This document shows, piece by piece, positions 1 to 8,188 of a stretch of DNA of 64,000 nt; position 1 is the first letter of the stretch; each line of letters begins with the position of its first letter. The translations under genes were made by a program, and so were the position numbers. Source of the DNA: Martinezella lusitana (lineage in GTDB: Bacteria > Pseudomonadota > Alphaproteobacteria > Rhizobiales > Rhizobiaceae); contig NZ_FMAF01000009.1 of assembly GCF_900094565.1 (NCBI RefSeq), positions 156,015-220,014 on the forward strand, read 5' to 3'. Under the pieces are notes generated by a model that searched no databases, was not told where the DNA came from, and saw only the letters and a program-made list of their open reading frames with translations.

Positions 1-453
1 CTGCCCGCCGGAAAGTTGATGGGGAAACCGGGTTTCAAAGCCCTTGAGACCGACCTTTTCAAGCCATCCCATGACTTTTTCGCGCCGTTCGCCGGCGGAC
101 ACGCCACGAAACCGCAGCCCAAGCTCGACGTTCTCATAAGCCGTCTTCCAGGGAAGGAGCGCGTCCTGTTGAAAGAGATAGCCGATATTGTTCTGCACGC
201 CCTTCACTGCAGCGCCGTCGATCGAGACCCCGCCTACCGAAGGCTTCAAAAGGCCGGCGATGGCGTTGAGGATGGTGGACTTGCCACAGCCCGTCGGTCC
301 GACGATGGAGAGAAATTCTCCGTCGCCGACGGTCAGGTTGACGTTTTCGACGGCCACGAACGATCCGAACGCCATGGTGACGCCGCTGATGGAAACCATG
401 GGTATCGGGTTTGATTGGGCCACGGCCTGAATTTTCCTTGCTGTCACTGACAT
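1..453 (-). CDS. ABC transporter ATP-binding protein, nitrate/sulfonate/taurine type (partial, 3' end outside window)
   Basis: This is the ATPase subunit of an importer of the NrtD/SsuB/TauB class, which hydrolyses ATP at the inner face of the membrane to drive uptake. The visible 151 residues hold a Walker A motif (GPTGCGKST, about residues 52-60), a Q-loop (LFQQDALLPW) and the signature LSGGQ, which is reached exactly at the window edge. Walker B and the C-terminus lie outside. The start at 453 follows a GGCCTCC-rich leader and lies 10 bases after the stop of the binding-protein gene, so the two are cotranscribed. The substrate is unknown; the adjacent tautomerase gene hints at an organic acid, but this is inference. 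Confidence 0.9.
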   Translation of the reverse strand, partial: MSVTARKIQAVAQSNPIPMVSISGVTMAFGSFVAVENVNLTVGDGEFLSIVGPTGCGKSTILNAIAGLLKPSVGGVSIDGAAVKGVQNNIGYLFQQDALLPWKTAYENVELGLRFRGVSAGERREKVMGWLEKVGLKGFETRFPHQLSGGQ

Positions 454-463
454 TGGAGGCCTC

Positions 464-1465
464 TTAGTTGGCGGCGCGCAGGGCTGCGGCCTCTACGAAC
501 CTGTTCGTGTAGGTGGCATTGAGATCGATTGTTGCCTTGTGAACGCTCTCGTTGAAGCTCTTGAGAACGGCGAGCGGCGTCTCGGTATCTTGCGCGACGA
601 ACAGGCCGTCCTTCGAGAAGATCGCCTTGGCGTTCTCGACTGCCTTGATGTAGGTCGCCTTGTCGCCGGAGACGAAATCGTCAGGTAGCTGCTCGACGAT
701 TTCGGCTGCTGTGTGATTTTTCATCCAATGCAGCGCCTTCACCGTGGCGTTGGCGACCTTCTGGATCACCTCCGGATGGGCCTCGATATAGGCCTGGTTG
801 GCATAGAGAACCGAGGTCGGATAGATACCGCCATAGACGGCCTTGGCGCCCTCATCGCTGCGAGCGTCGATCAGGATCTTGCCAATGCCGCGCTCGACGA
901 CGATCGTTGCAGCCGGATCGTAGTTGACAAGAAGGTCGACTTTGCCCTGCTGCAAGGCCGCCACTGCAGCCGCGCCGGAGCCGACGCCGATGATCGAGAT
1001 ATCGTTTTCGGTCAGGCCATGCTGCTGAAGATAATAGCGAATGAAGAAATCGGACGACGAACCCGGCGCCGTGATGCCGATGCTCTTTCCCTTGATCGTT
1101 GCCGGCTTGGCCGGATCGAAATCGGTGTCGTTCTTTCCAACGAGGACCAGCCCCGAATTGCGGGCGAGCTGTACGAAGCCGACGACATGCTTGCCCTGCG
1201 ACTGCATCTGGATCGTGTGATCATAAAAGCCAACGGCAACGTCGGTCGAGCCCGCGACAAGAGCCTGCAGGACCTTGGAGCCTCCTTGAGCAAAATTCTC
1301 CGTAGTCACCTCCAGCCCCTCTTCCTTGTAGAAGCCAAGGCTTTCGGCAACGGGGAACGGCAGGTTATTGAGATTATAAGAGCCGACGCTCATCCGAACC
1401 GGCTCGGCATGAGCGACGCCGGCAAGCACCATGATGGCGGTTGCCGCGAGCAGACAATTGCGCAT
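464..1465 (-). CDS. ABC transporter periplasmic substrate-binding protein, NrtA/SsuA/ThiY-like
   Basis: This is a 333-residue periplasmic binding protein with a clear Sec signal peptide (hydrophobic core LLAATAIMVLAGV, likely cleaved after AHA near residue 20). The mature start has the pattern of SsuA/ThiY-like proteins, with NLPFPVAESLGFYKEEGLEV and a later GSSSDFFIRYYL segment. It captures a small ligand for the ATPase encoded directly downstream. I chose the start at 1465 because GGGAGGAAA sits just upstream and it begins the signal peptide; a longer in-frame extension upstream looks non-coding. No permease gene is visible and one probably follows beyond the left edge. The ligand cannot be read from sequence. 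Confidence 0.88.
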   Translation of the reverse strand: MRNCLLAATAIMVLAGVAHAEPVRMSVGSYNLNNLPFPVAESLGFYKEEGLEVTTENFAQGGSKVLQALVAGSTDVAVGFYDHTIQMQSQGKHVVGFVQLARNSGLVLVGKNDTDFDPAKPATIKGKSIGITAPGSSSDFFIRYYLQQHGLTENDISIIGVGSGAAAVAALQQGKVDLLVNYDPAATIVVERGIGKILIDARSDEGAKAVYGGIYPTSVLYANQAYIEAHPEVIQKVANATVKALHWMKNHTAAEIVEQLPDDFVSGDKATYIKAVENAKAIFSKDGLFVAQDTETPLAVLKSFNESVHKATIDLNATYTNRFVEAAALRAAN

Positions 1466-1517
1466 GAAATTTCCTCCCTGACTATATCCGGTCCTCACCG
1501 GATCGATTGGTAATGAT

Positions 1518-2600
1518 CTAGGCCGCGTGTTCGACAAACCCGGCGGGCTTGGCAAACGCATAGCCTTCGAAAAGACGACGCGCGGTTCGCACGAGACCGG
1601 CCACGGTCACGCCGCCGCGCGTCTCCAGCTCGACGTCGAGACGGCCGCCCGGATGTTCAATCCGCACGGTCGCCGGAAGAGATGAGCCGCCCACAAGATC
1701 GGCGGCAATCGTCCCCGGCGTGACAACCGCAGTTGCTATGCCGACCGCCCCCGTCGTCGCAAGGGCCGGATGGCAATCGTTCGGCATGAAATAACGAACC
1801 GCAAGTGTACCGCCCTTCTGCGGCGGCGCAATCAGGACCGGCTTCGGAATGACCTTGTCCGACACATCGCCCATGCCCATGATCTTGCCGGCCCGGATGC
1901 GGATCGCCGACATGCGTGCGATCAGCTCGCTATTCCTGGACAGCGTCGCGGCGTCTTCATATCCAGTGACTCCGAGATCGGCAGCGCGCATGAGCACCAT
2001 GGGTATGGCGCAATCGATGATCGTCACCCTCATACCGTCAATGACATCCGATGCATTGCCGCTTGGAAGCAGTTTGCCGGTCTTGGCTCCCGCGGCATCG
2101 AGAAAGGTGAGCGCGATCGGTGCGGCAAGTCCCGGCACGCCGTCGATCGAGGCATCACCGAGATAGGTCACCTCCCCGTTGCGGGTCGGCACTTTCGCCT
2201 CGATCACCTTGCCGGTGTTGACATTGTGGATGCGTACGAGCGTTTCGGCTGCCCCGGCCTTCACCAGGCCAGCCTCGATGGAGAAAGGCCCGACGGCCGC
2301 CAGCATATTTCCGCAGTTCGGCGAGTAGTCGACGATCTGCCGGTCGGTCCGGACCTGAGCGAACAGATAGTCGACATCGGCGCCGGCAACGCTCGGCGGA
2401 CCGATGATCGCCACCTTCGAGGTGACGGGATTTCCGCCCCCTATGCCATCGATTTGCAGCGGATGACCCGAACCCATGATAGACAGCAAGGCCGCATCGC
2501 GGCTGGCGGCGTCCGACGGCAGGTCCGCGCTCAAAAAGAACGGCCCCCGAGAGGTTCCGCCGCGCATCAAGACGCAAGGAATCCGCACCAAATCGTTCAT
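1518..2600 (-). CDS. PrpF/GalD-family isomerase, probable 4-oxalomesaconate tautomerase
   Basis: A 360-residue protein of the PrpF family (diaminopimelate-epimerase-like fold). The N-terminus MRGGTSRGPFF, the central SPNCGNML and the segment GMGDVSDKVIPKP are typical of GalD-type tautomerases, which interconvert keto and enol forms of 4-oxalomesaconate in gallate and protocatechuate 4,5-cleavage pathways. No ring-cleavage dioxygenase or hydratase is nearby, so the actual substrate may be another unsaturated tricarboxylate. The gene leads an operon with the binding protein (52-base gap) and ATPase, and is divergent from a LysR gene with a 106-base shared promoter region. The start at 2600 gives the family-typical N-terminus; the longer upstream extension would run into that regulatory region. 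Confidence 0.8.
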   Translation of the reverse strand: MNDLVRIPCVLMRGGTSRGPFFLSADLPSDAASRDAALLSIMGSGHPLQIDGIGGGNPVTSKVAIIGPPSVAGADVDYLFAQVRTDRQIVDYSPNCGNMLAAVGPFSIEAGLVKAGAAETLVRIHNVNTGKVIEAKVPTRNGEVTYLGDASIDGVPGLAAPIALTFLDAAGAKTGKLLPSGNASDVIDGMRVTIIDCAIPMVLMRAADLGVTGYEDAATLSRNSELIARMSAIRIRAGKIMGMGDVSDKVIPKPVLIAPPQKGGTLAVRYFMPNDCHPALATTGAVGIATAVVTPGTIAADLVGGSSLPATVRIEHPGGRLDVELETRGGVTVAGLVRTARRLFEGYAFAKPAGFVEHAA

Positions 2601-2706
2601 AACAGACCTTCTAAGTTTCATGAAGTGGATCAATCCACCGGTTTGTTGCAATATGTGCAAGAGCGGGTTATTTGTGAAATGCAATTTTCGGAGGGATTAT
2701 TTCACT

Positions 2707-3627
2707 ATGAGCATCAATTGCGAGATTTTGGACCTTCGTGCATTCCAAGCCGTGGTCGAACTCGAGAGCTTTCATCGCGCTGCGGAGGCCTTGCACATCT
2801 CGCAGCCGGCTTTGACGCGCCGCATCCAGAAACTGGAACAATCGATCGGCGCGCCGTTGCTCGACAGAACCACCCGCCATGTGGCGCCGACGGCCACCGG
2901 TCAAGAGATGATCCCTCTCGTTCGGCGCATGCTGGAGGAGTTCGACGGCTCGCTCTTTGCCATCAAGGACAGTGGATCACAGCGTCGCGGACTGATAACC
3001 ATGGCCTGCGTACCGACCGCCGCCTTCTACTTCCTCCCGACCGTTATTCGCACCTTTGGCCGCGACTATCCTCACATACGGTTGAGGATCCGGGATCTGA
3101 CCGCCAATGAGGGGCTGCAAGCGGTGGCTCGAGGAGAAGTCGAGTTCGGTATCAACTTGATGGGCAATTCCGATCCGGATCTATCGTTCGAGCCGTTGAT
3201 CGACGATCCATTTGTGTTGGCCATGCGCAAAGACCATCCGCTTGCCGCCTTTGACGAAATCCACTGGAACCAGCTCGAGGGCCACCCACTTGTTGTGGTG
3301 GATCGCTCCAGCGGCAACCGCACACTTCTTGACGCGGCGCTCGCCCGGGCGAATCTCAGGCTCAACTGGTTCTACGAGGTCACCCATTTGAATACCTCGC
3401 TGGGACTGGTCGAGGCGGGATTGGGAATTTCCGTGCTTCCAAGGCTGGCAACGCCGCAGGAGGAGCATCCGTTTCTCGTCACCCGCCCGATCGTCAATCC
3501 TGTCGTTACTCGGACGATCGGCATCGTCAGACGCAGGAGTGCCACTCTATCCCCCGCAGCCGACCGTTTCATCGATATGCTTTTGACGACCTGGAAACGG
3601 CCGGAACGAACAATTGCTGCGAACTAA
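2707..3627 (+). CDS. LysR-family transcriptional regulator
   Basis: A 306-residue LTTR. The N-terminal winged helix-turn-helix spans about residues 7-65, with FHRAAEALHISQPALTRRIQ followed by a linker helix; the C-terminal two-lobed effector domain starts near residue 90. The start at 2707 is preceded by GGAGGG at proper spacing. It is divergent from the tautomerase/ABC operon, the usual arrangement for an LTTR that binds the shared intergenic region and activates its neighbour when a pathway intermediate is present. The inducer is unknown. The 3' end converges on the metallo-beta-lactamase-fold gene. Confidence 0.92.
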   Translation: MSINCEILDLRAFQAVVELESFHRAAEALHISQPALTRRIQKLEQSIGAPLLDRTTRHVAPTATGQEMIPLVRRMLEEFDGSLFAIKDSGSQRRGLITMACVPTAAFYFLPTVIRTFGRDYPHIRLRIRDLTANEGLQAVARGEVEFGINLMGNSDPDLSFEPLIDDPFVLAMRKDHPLAAFDEIHWNQLEGHPLVVVDRSSGNRTLLDAALARANLRLNWFYEVTHLNTSLGLVEAGLGISVLPRLATPQEEHPFLVTRPIVNPVVTRTIGIVRRRSATLSPAADRFIDMLLTTWKRPERTIAAN

Positions 3628-3694
3628 TCGCGTCGGGTGCCGTCAGGCGTACGAAAGCCTCTCATGCAGGAACCCGCGGTCGGCAGTCTCTGAG

Positions 3695-4537
3695 CTATGG
3701 GGTTTTGTGTATCGGATCTTCCGGCGGGGCGCCGATCGCAGCGACGTTTGTCAGTCCCAGCAGGCCGAGAGTGGTGTTTCCAGGTGTGATTGCCGAGATT
3801 TTTGTCGTGACTGGGAGCACGTTTGCCAGGCTGAAAGCCGTCGCGATAGTGACTGGCGCAGGGCCTCCCGTTGGCCGGCTGTGTGTTGAGTGGTCCATAT
3901 GAATGGATCTGCCATGCCGGGTCATGACGCACTCTCCCGGTTCGTCGTCCGCCTCGTCAGGGAACGACGGGACAGCGTTGAGGAGTTCGCGGGCACAGAA
4001 GTCCCATTCTGCCTGACCGACGACATATCGTACCCGGCTGAACCCCGGACGATCGCCTTCCATGAGCCCGTTGATGTGATCGGCATGCAGATGAGAAATC
4101 GCCACGATTGTCACACCGGACGGTGCATAGCCCGATGACGCGATGCGGTTCGCCAGTTGCCCGGTTCCAAACTCCCTACCCTCCGGCCCATTGCCGGTGT
4201 CGAAGAGGATGAGGTCCGTCCCTGTGTTCACAAGCACCGGGTTGAATTGCCCGATCATTCGATCCGACGGCAGAAAGTTGGCTTTCATGAGAGACACGAC
4301 TTCGTCGGCGTCCCGATCGGCGCCGAAGGTCGGATGTGGGCCATCGAATATCCGGCTGCCATCGAGAATGACAGTGATCTCGAACTCGCCCAGCATGAAG
4401 CGGTAAAAGCCGGTGTTGGCGATGTCCGATTTCGGTGGAGCGGCCGCGAAGGCAGCGCGTGTCATGATCTGAGGCGTTGAAAGCGCCAGCGCGGTTACGG
4501 CTCCTGCCGTGAACATGGAGCGGCGATTGAAAAGCAT
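3695..4537 (-). CDS. exported metallo-beta-lactamase-fold protein, C-terminally truncated/replaced
   Basis: The first 200 or so residues are a normal MBL-fold hydrolase. They include a twin-arginine-like signal (NRRSMFTAGAVTALALSTP), beta-strand segments around LILFDTGNG, and the metal motif HLHADH at residues 149-154. After about residue 200 the similarity stops. No later zinc-ligand histidine or aspartate motif (such as GHTPGH) is present, and the last 70 residues (GPAPVTIATAFSLANVLP onward) do not look like the fold. None of the three frames on this strand restores it. The protein is probably inactive. It is the third gene of a leftward operon with an SDR and a lipocalin-like gene. The start at 4537 follows GGAGGAAAG. 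Confidence 0.7.
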   Translation of the reverse strand: MLFNRRSMFTAGAVTALALSTPQIMTRAAFAAAPPKSDIANTGFYRFMLGEFEITVILDGSRIFDGPHPTFGADRDADEVVSLMKANFLPSDRMIGQFNPVLVNTGTDLILFDTGNGPEGREFGTGQLANRIASSGYAPSGVTIVAISHLHADHINGLMEGDRPGFSRVRYVVGQAEWDFCARELLNAVPSFPDEADDEPGECVMTRHGRSIHMDHSTHSRPTGGPAPVTIATAFSLANVLPVTTKISAITPGNTTLGLLGLTNVAAIGAPPEDPIHKTP

Positions 4538-4636
4538 GGCTCTTTCCTCCGGATAGCTCAACTTCGTTTTTGGCATGCTCGAAGGGCGGACGCTCGCAAG
4601 GTCGAGACCTTGTGCAGAGGACCGCCCTCCGGTGCC

Positions 4637-5131
4637 TCATTTGACGCGCTGCCATTCGATCCTGATTTCAGTGCCTTCCGGCCTACGGAATTGTTCAGTC
4701 ATACGGTCGCCGTCAACGACCAGCCTCAGATCATCACGGGTTCGCACGCTGCCAACCCAGTTCGGGAATGTGGCCCCTTCGACACGGTTTCCGCTGAATT
4801 CTCCCTTCTCATCGACGGTGTAGGTTCCGAAAAACCCGATACTGCGTGACATGGCCATACGATTTTCATCATCGGTTCCCTCACCGCGAGCGTTAGAAGC
4901 AAACCGCGGGATGTCGGCGTCGGTAAGAACTTCCACGAAGTGCATGTCGGGAGTGAAGACGAGAAGACCGTTGGGTTTCTCTCCGTAGGCGGAGATATTT
5001 TTTCCACCGGGATCGATCGTTGCCGACATCATCCGCCAAGTGCCTACGACCTGATTTTCTGCGGCAGTCTGCGCAAAAGCGGAAGACGAAATGCTTAGGG
5101 CAAGGGCCAATATTACCGGTCGAATGGACAT
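4637..5131 (-). CDS. exported lipocalin-like domain protein
   Basis: A 164-residue protein with a Sec signal peptide (PVILALALSISSSAFA, probable cleavage after AFA) followed by a lipocalin-like domain: VVGTWRMMSATID, GLLVFTPDMHFVEVL, and a C-terminal TEIRIEWQRVK strand. Proteins of this type (lipocalin-like family PF13924) are small periplasmic beta-barrel candidates with no assigned reaction. It lies between the SDR and the truncated MBL gene in a leftward operon (49-base gap to the SDR). The start at 5131 follows an AGGAA leader and begins the signal peptide. Function unknown; ligand binding is only a guess from the fold. Confidence 0.8.
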   Translation of the reverse strand: MSIRPVILALALSISSSAFAQTAAENQVVGTWRMMSATIDPGGKNISAYGEKPNGLLVFTPDMHFVEVLTDADIPRFASNARGEGTDDENRMAMSRSIGFFGTYTVDEKGEFSGNRVEGATFPNWVGSVRTRDDLRLVVDGDRMTEQFRRPEGTEIRIEWQRVK

Positions 5132-5180
5132 GTTTTTTCCTTGCTGTTCATGAGGTCTGTTCTTCCGCCACTGCTGCGGT

Positions 5181-6014
5181 TCACAGATCCTGCCGATCGG
5201 CGGAATTCGCCACTTCCCGCTGCGCCTCAAGAGCGGACAGGCGTGCGGAAAGCGCCTGCGAGATAGATGAATAGGCAGTGCTGCCCAGCGCCAACCGCAA
5301 TGGCGGCGTCTCGCTCTCGGCGGCGGATATGATTGCGGCTACGGTGCGCGCGGCATCTCCCTTGATCTCGAAGCTTCCGTCGCTGATCGCCTGACGAACG
5401 GCCCCGGCAGGGGTTTCATCGTAGGCATCCATCGGTGTCGCACGGACGAGATTGGCTCCGAAATTCGTGCCGGTCGGTCCCGGCTCGGCGATAATGAAGT
5501 CGATACCGAAAGGCGCCACTTCCTGTGCGACGGATTCGACGAAGCCTTCGATGCCCCACTTGGTTGCGTGATAGAGGCTGAAGCCCGGATAGACGATCTG
5601 CCCTCCTTCGGACGAGACCTGGACGATCCGCCCGCCGCCTTGCCTTCGAAGAAGGGGAAGTGCTGCACGGATCAGATGGATGGATCCGGCAAGATTGGTG
5701 GCGATCTGCCGGCCGATCTCTTCGTTCGTGAGCTCTTCCGCAGCACCGAACAGACCGTAGCCGGCATTGCTGACGATCACGTCGATCCGGTCGTGCCGTT
5801 GGAACGCGCCGTTAACGGTCGAGGCAATGCTCTCCGGTTCGGCCAGATCGAGCTGAACGATATCGAGACGATCGCCGTATTCCTGCGCAAGTTTCGCCAG
5901 CGCCCCGGCCCTTCGAATCGTAGCGACCACCTCGTGTCCCTGGCTGAGCAGCTGTTGCGTCATCTCGAGGCCGAGCCCCGAGGAGGCGCCGGTGATGAAC
6001 CAAATCTTTGGCAT
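5181..6014 (-). CDS. short-chain dehydrogenase/reductase
   Basis: A 277-residue classical SDR. The NAD(P)-binding TGASSGLG motif is at residues 7-14, the NAG motif appears in VSNAGYG, the catalytic serine in VQVSSEGG, and the YxxxK pair in YHATK. It should oxidise or reduce an alcohol/ketone using NAD(P)H in the cytoplasm. The start at 6014 is supported by AGGAG six bases upstream; in-frame methionines further upstream lie in the LysR intergenic region. It is the first gene of a leftward operon and is divergent from a LysR gene 93 bases away, which probably controls it. The substrate is not evident. Confidence 0.9.
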   Translation of the reverse strand: MPKIWFITGASSGLGLEMTQQLLSQGHEVVATIRRAGALAKLAQEYGDRLDIVQLDLAEPESIASTVNGAFQRHDRIDVIVSNAGYGLFGAAEELTNEEIGRQIATNLAGSIHLIRAALPLLRRQGGGRIVQVSSEGGQIVYPGFSLYHATKWGIEGFVESVAQEVAPFGIDFIIAEPGPTGTNFGANLVRATPMDAYDETPAGAVRQAISDGSFEIKGDAARTVAAIISAAESETPPLRLALGSTAYSSISQALSARLSALEAQREVANSADRQDL

Positions 6015-6107
6015 GTGAACTCCTGTTTTGTTCATGCGAATGTAAAACAACAGCATTGGTGATATAAGGTCTTCAATTTGAGATAACATGGTGAGGATAT
6101 TTCACGA

Positions 6108-7007
6108 ATGGTACGCCCTAGTTTGAACGATCTCGCGGCCTTTGCGGCGGTGGCCAGTCACCAGAGCTTTCGCAGAGCGGCCGAGATCATGGGCGTATCG
6201 CGCTCGGCTCTCAGCCACGCAATCATCGGACTGGAGGCAAAACTGGACGTGCGGCTCTTCAACCGGACGACACGCAGCGTGTCGCTGACCCAGGCCGGCG
6301 CGCGCCTGCTCGCGCGCCTCGATCCGGTCCTTCAGGAACTCGATCAGGCGCTCGATACCTTGTCGGAGGAGCGCGGCACGCCGAGCGGCACACTGCGGAT
6401 TAATGCAAACAAGAGCGGCGCGCGCATTCTCCTCGCAGAGGTCGTGCCGCGCTTTCTCGATCTCTATCCCGACGTCGAGCTTGATCTTGTTTCGGAAGGT
6501 CGGCTCGTCGATATCGTGGAACAGGGTTTCGATGCCGGAATACGCCTGCTGGAAGCTGTTCCGAAAGACATGGTCGCGGTGAAGTTCGGCGGCGACGTGC
6601 GTTTCATCGCCGTGGCGGCGCCTTCCTATCTGGACGGGAAAGCAAGACCGCATACGCCCGACGATCTTTATGTGCACTGCTGCGTCCGCCAGCGTTTGCC
6701 GAGCGGAAAGCGCTATCGCTGGGAGTTCTCAAAACGCGGCGCGGAAGTGGCGATCGACGTCCCGGGCAACCTCACCCTCGATGACAATGATCTTCTCGTG
6801 CAGGCGGCGGTGGACGGACGCGGCATCGCCTATGTGCCCGACTATTTCGCACGGCGATTCCTGGCATCCGGCCAGTTGGTAGTAGTACTTGACGAATGGT
6901 GTCCGCCGACACCAGGCTTGGCGCTCTATTACCCGCGCAGTCGGCACGTGCCCTCGCCGTTACGGGCCTTCATCGACCTCCTGCGAGAAGTGGACAGGAC
7001 ACGATGA
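6108..7007 (+). CDS. LysR-family transcriptional regulator
   Basis: A 299-residue LTTR with an N-terminal winged helix-turn-helix (SFRRAAEIMGVSRSALSHAI, then LFNRTTRSVSLTQAG) and an effector-binding domain from about residue 90. It belongs to the subgroup whose effector domain contains RYRWEFSKRG and ends with YYPRSRHVPSPLRAFID, features it shares closely with the LysR encoded at 9344, so the two look like paralogues. It is divergent from the SDR/lipocalin/MBL operon and its likely regulator. The effector is unknown. Confidence 0.92.
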   Translation: MVRPSLNDLAAFAAVASHQSFRRAAEIMGVSRSALSHAIIGLEAKLDVRLFNRTTRSVSLTQAGARLLARLDPVLQELDQALDTLSEERGTPSGTLRINANKSGARILLAEVVPRFLDLYPDVELDLVSEGRLVDIVEQGFDAGIRLLEAVPKDMVAVKFGGDVRFIAVAAPSYLDGKARPHTPDDLYVHCCVRQRLPSGKRYRWEFSKRGAEVAIDVPGNLTLDDNDLLVQAAVDGRGIAYVPDYFARRFLASGQLVVVLDEWCPPTPGLALYYPRSRHVPSPLRAFIDLLREVDRTR

Positions 7008-7112
7008 CGGGCCGGCGGCAAATTGCGTCCGTGCCTGTCAAATGGATTCAGGAAGACCTGCGGCACCCCATCGCTCTGAACCGTTTCCGCATCGCGGAGG
7101 CCCGCCGGTATG

Positions 7113-7439
7113 TCAAGGCGACGCTGGCTTGCGACGCAAGATCATGCCGCCATGGTGCAGTGTATTGGCATCGACGAAATCGCCGTCGGCAGTGAAGCCC
7201 GTGTCGTCCCAATACTCGATATGCGTCCCGTCGACTTCGTAGCGCCCTTCATAGGCTCGCTCGCGCTGGCCGCGGGCCTCGACATAGCGTCCGTTCGGTA
7301 GAAGTTCATGGCGAACGCGGTTGTCGTCGGTGACCCACATGCCAGCATATGGATGGTTCGGCTGCAAATTGGTCTCCTGTGCTTCTGCGGGCTGAAACGT
7401 AAGGCTGGCGGTGATGAGTGCTTCAAGTAACTGTCGCAT
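7113..7439 (-). CDS. Atu4866-like small exported protein
   Basis: A 108-residue protein with a short N-terminal signal (LLEALITASLTFQPAEA) followed by a domain matching the Agrobacterium Atu4866 family. The segments YAGMWVTDDNRVRHELLPNG, YEGRYEV and WDDTGFTADGDF are characteristic. The family is a small beta-barrel of unknown function, seen mostly in rhizobia and relatives. It is the third gene of a leftward set with the SnoaL-like protein and aldo/keto reductase. The start at 7439 follows GGAGCAAGACC. No catalytic residues can be proposed. Confidence 0.8.
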   Translation of the reverse strand: MRQLLEALITASLTFQPAEAQETNLQPNHPYAGMWVTDDNRVRHELLPNGRYVEARGQRERAYEGRYEVDGTHIEYWDDTGFTADGDFVDANTLHHGGMILRRKPASP

Positions 7440-7547
7440 GGTCTTGCTCCATTCAGCGTTACTGTTTTCGGTTTGGAGGCGATAGCGCATGGGTGCGCGG
7501 TGTCGGTTCGGCAGACAGTCAAGTTCTGCCGAAGCCGCGGGCGTCGG

Positions 7548-8102
7548 TCATTGAGGACGCGGAGCGTTGTTGTCGACGACCTGCTGATAGGCAACGAGGT
7601 CCAGGAAGGCTTCCGCCTTGACGACGAGACCGTCCTTCATCTCGAATATCCAGACAAACTGATTGCGATAAGGTGCGCCCGACGTCGTGGTCGCTGTTCC
7701 GTCGAAGCGGATGATGATCGTGTCGCCGTCGGCAAAGATGTCGTGCACCTCAGGCACGACCGGCGTCGCAAGGCGGCTGGTCAGAGGACGCGATGCCTGT
7801 TCGATAAAATCCTTCTGGTTGCGATAGGTGCCCGCGACCGGCCCGGAGCCGTGGATCGTCCAGACGACGTCGGGAGCGAGAAGTTCCGCGAAGACGTAGG
7901 TGCCCCCACGCCATTTTTCGAAGGCGGCTTCGACGATAGCCTTGTTCTGCCGTTCGATCGCGGCACTGTCCGGAGCCTGCACCTGTGTTGCCGCGGTGTT
8001 GGCAATGGCTCGGCCCGGCAAGGCGAGCGACAGCAATGCCAATGTGATCAGAGCTGTTCGGCTCGCGCCGGCGACTCGGTGGCGTGTCGGAAGAATGGTC
8101 AT
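7548..8102 (-). CDS. exported SnoaL-like / NTF2-fold protein
   Basis: A 184-residue protein with a signal peptide (ALITLALLSLALPGRA) and a SnoaL-like NTF2-fold domain from about residue 45, with IVEAAFEKWRGGTYVFAELLAPDVVWTIHG and the later FVWIFEMKDGLVVKAEAFLD. Members include ketosteroid isomerases, polyketide cyclases and many uncharacterised exported proteins. The position between an aldo/keto reductase and an Atu4866-like gene suggests work on the same small molecule in the periplasm, but this is inference. The start at 8102 puts the signal peptide at the N-terminus. Confidence 0.82.
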   Translation of the reverse strand: MTILPTRHRVAGASRTALITLALLSLALPGRAIANTAATQVQAPDSAAIERQNKAIVEAAFEKWRGGTYVFAELLAPDVVWTIHGSGPVAGTYRNQKDFIEQASRPLTSRLATPVVPEVHDIFADGDTIIIRFDGTATTTSGAPYRNQFVWIFEMKDGLVVKAEAFLDLVAYQQVVDNNAPRPQ

Positions 8103-8188
8103 GGTATCGGTCCTTTCCTGTTGCTGAGACCCATCGACCGGCAATGAAGCTGCATGCACGGTCGACAGGCGTCACGTCGTTTGAACGG

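Noticed and set aside
1770..3110. 446-codon open frame on the plus strand
   Set aside because: It is antisense to the GalD-like gene and overlaps the LysR start; composition is random and there is no ribosome site.
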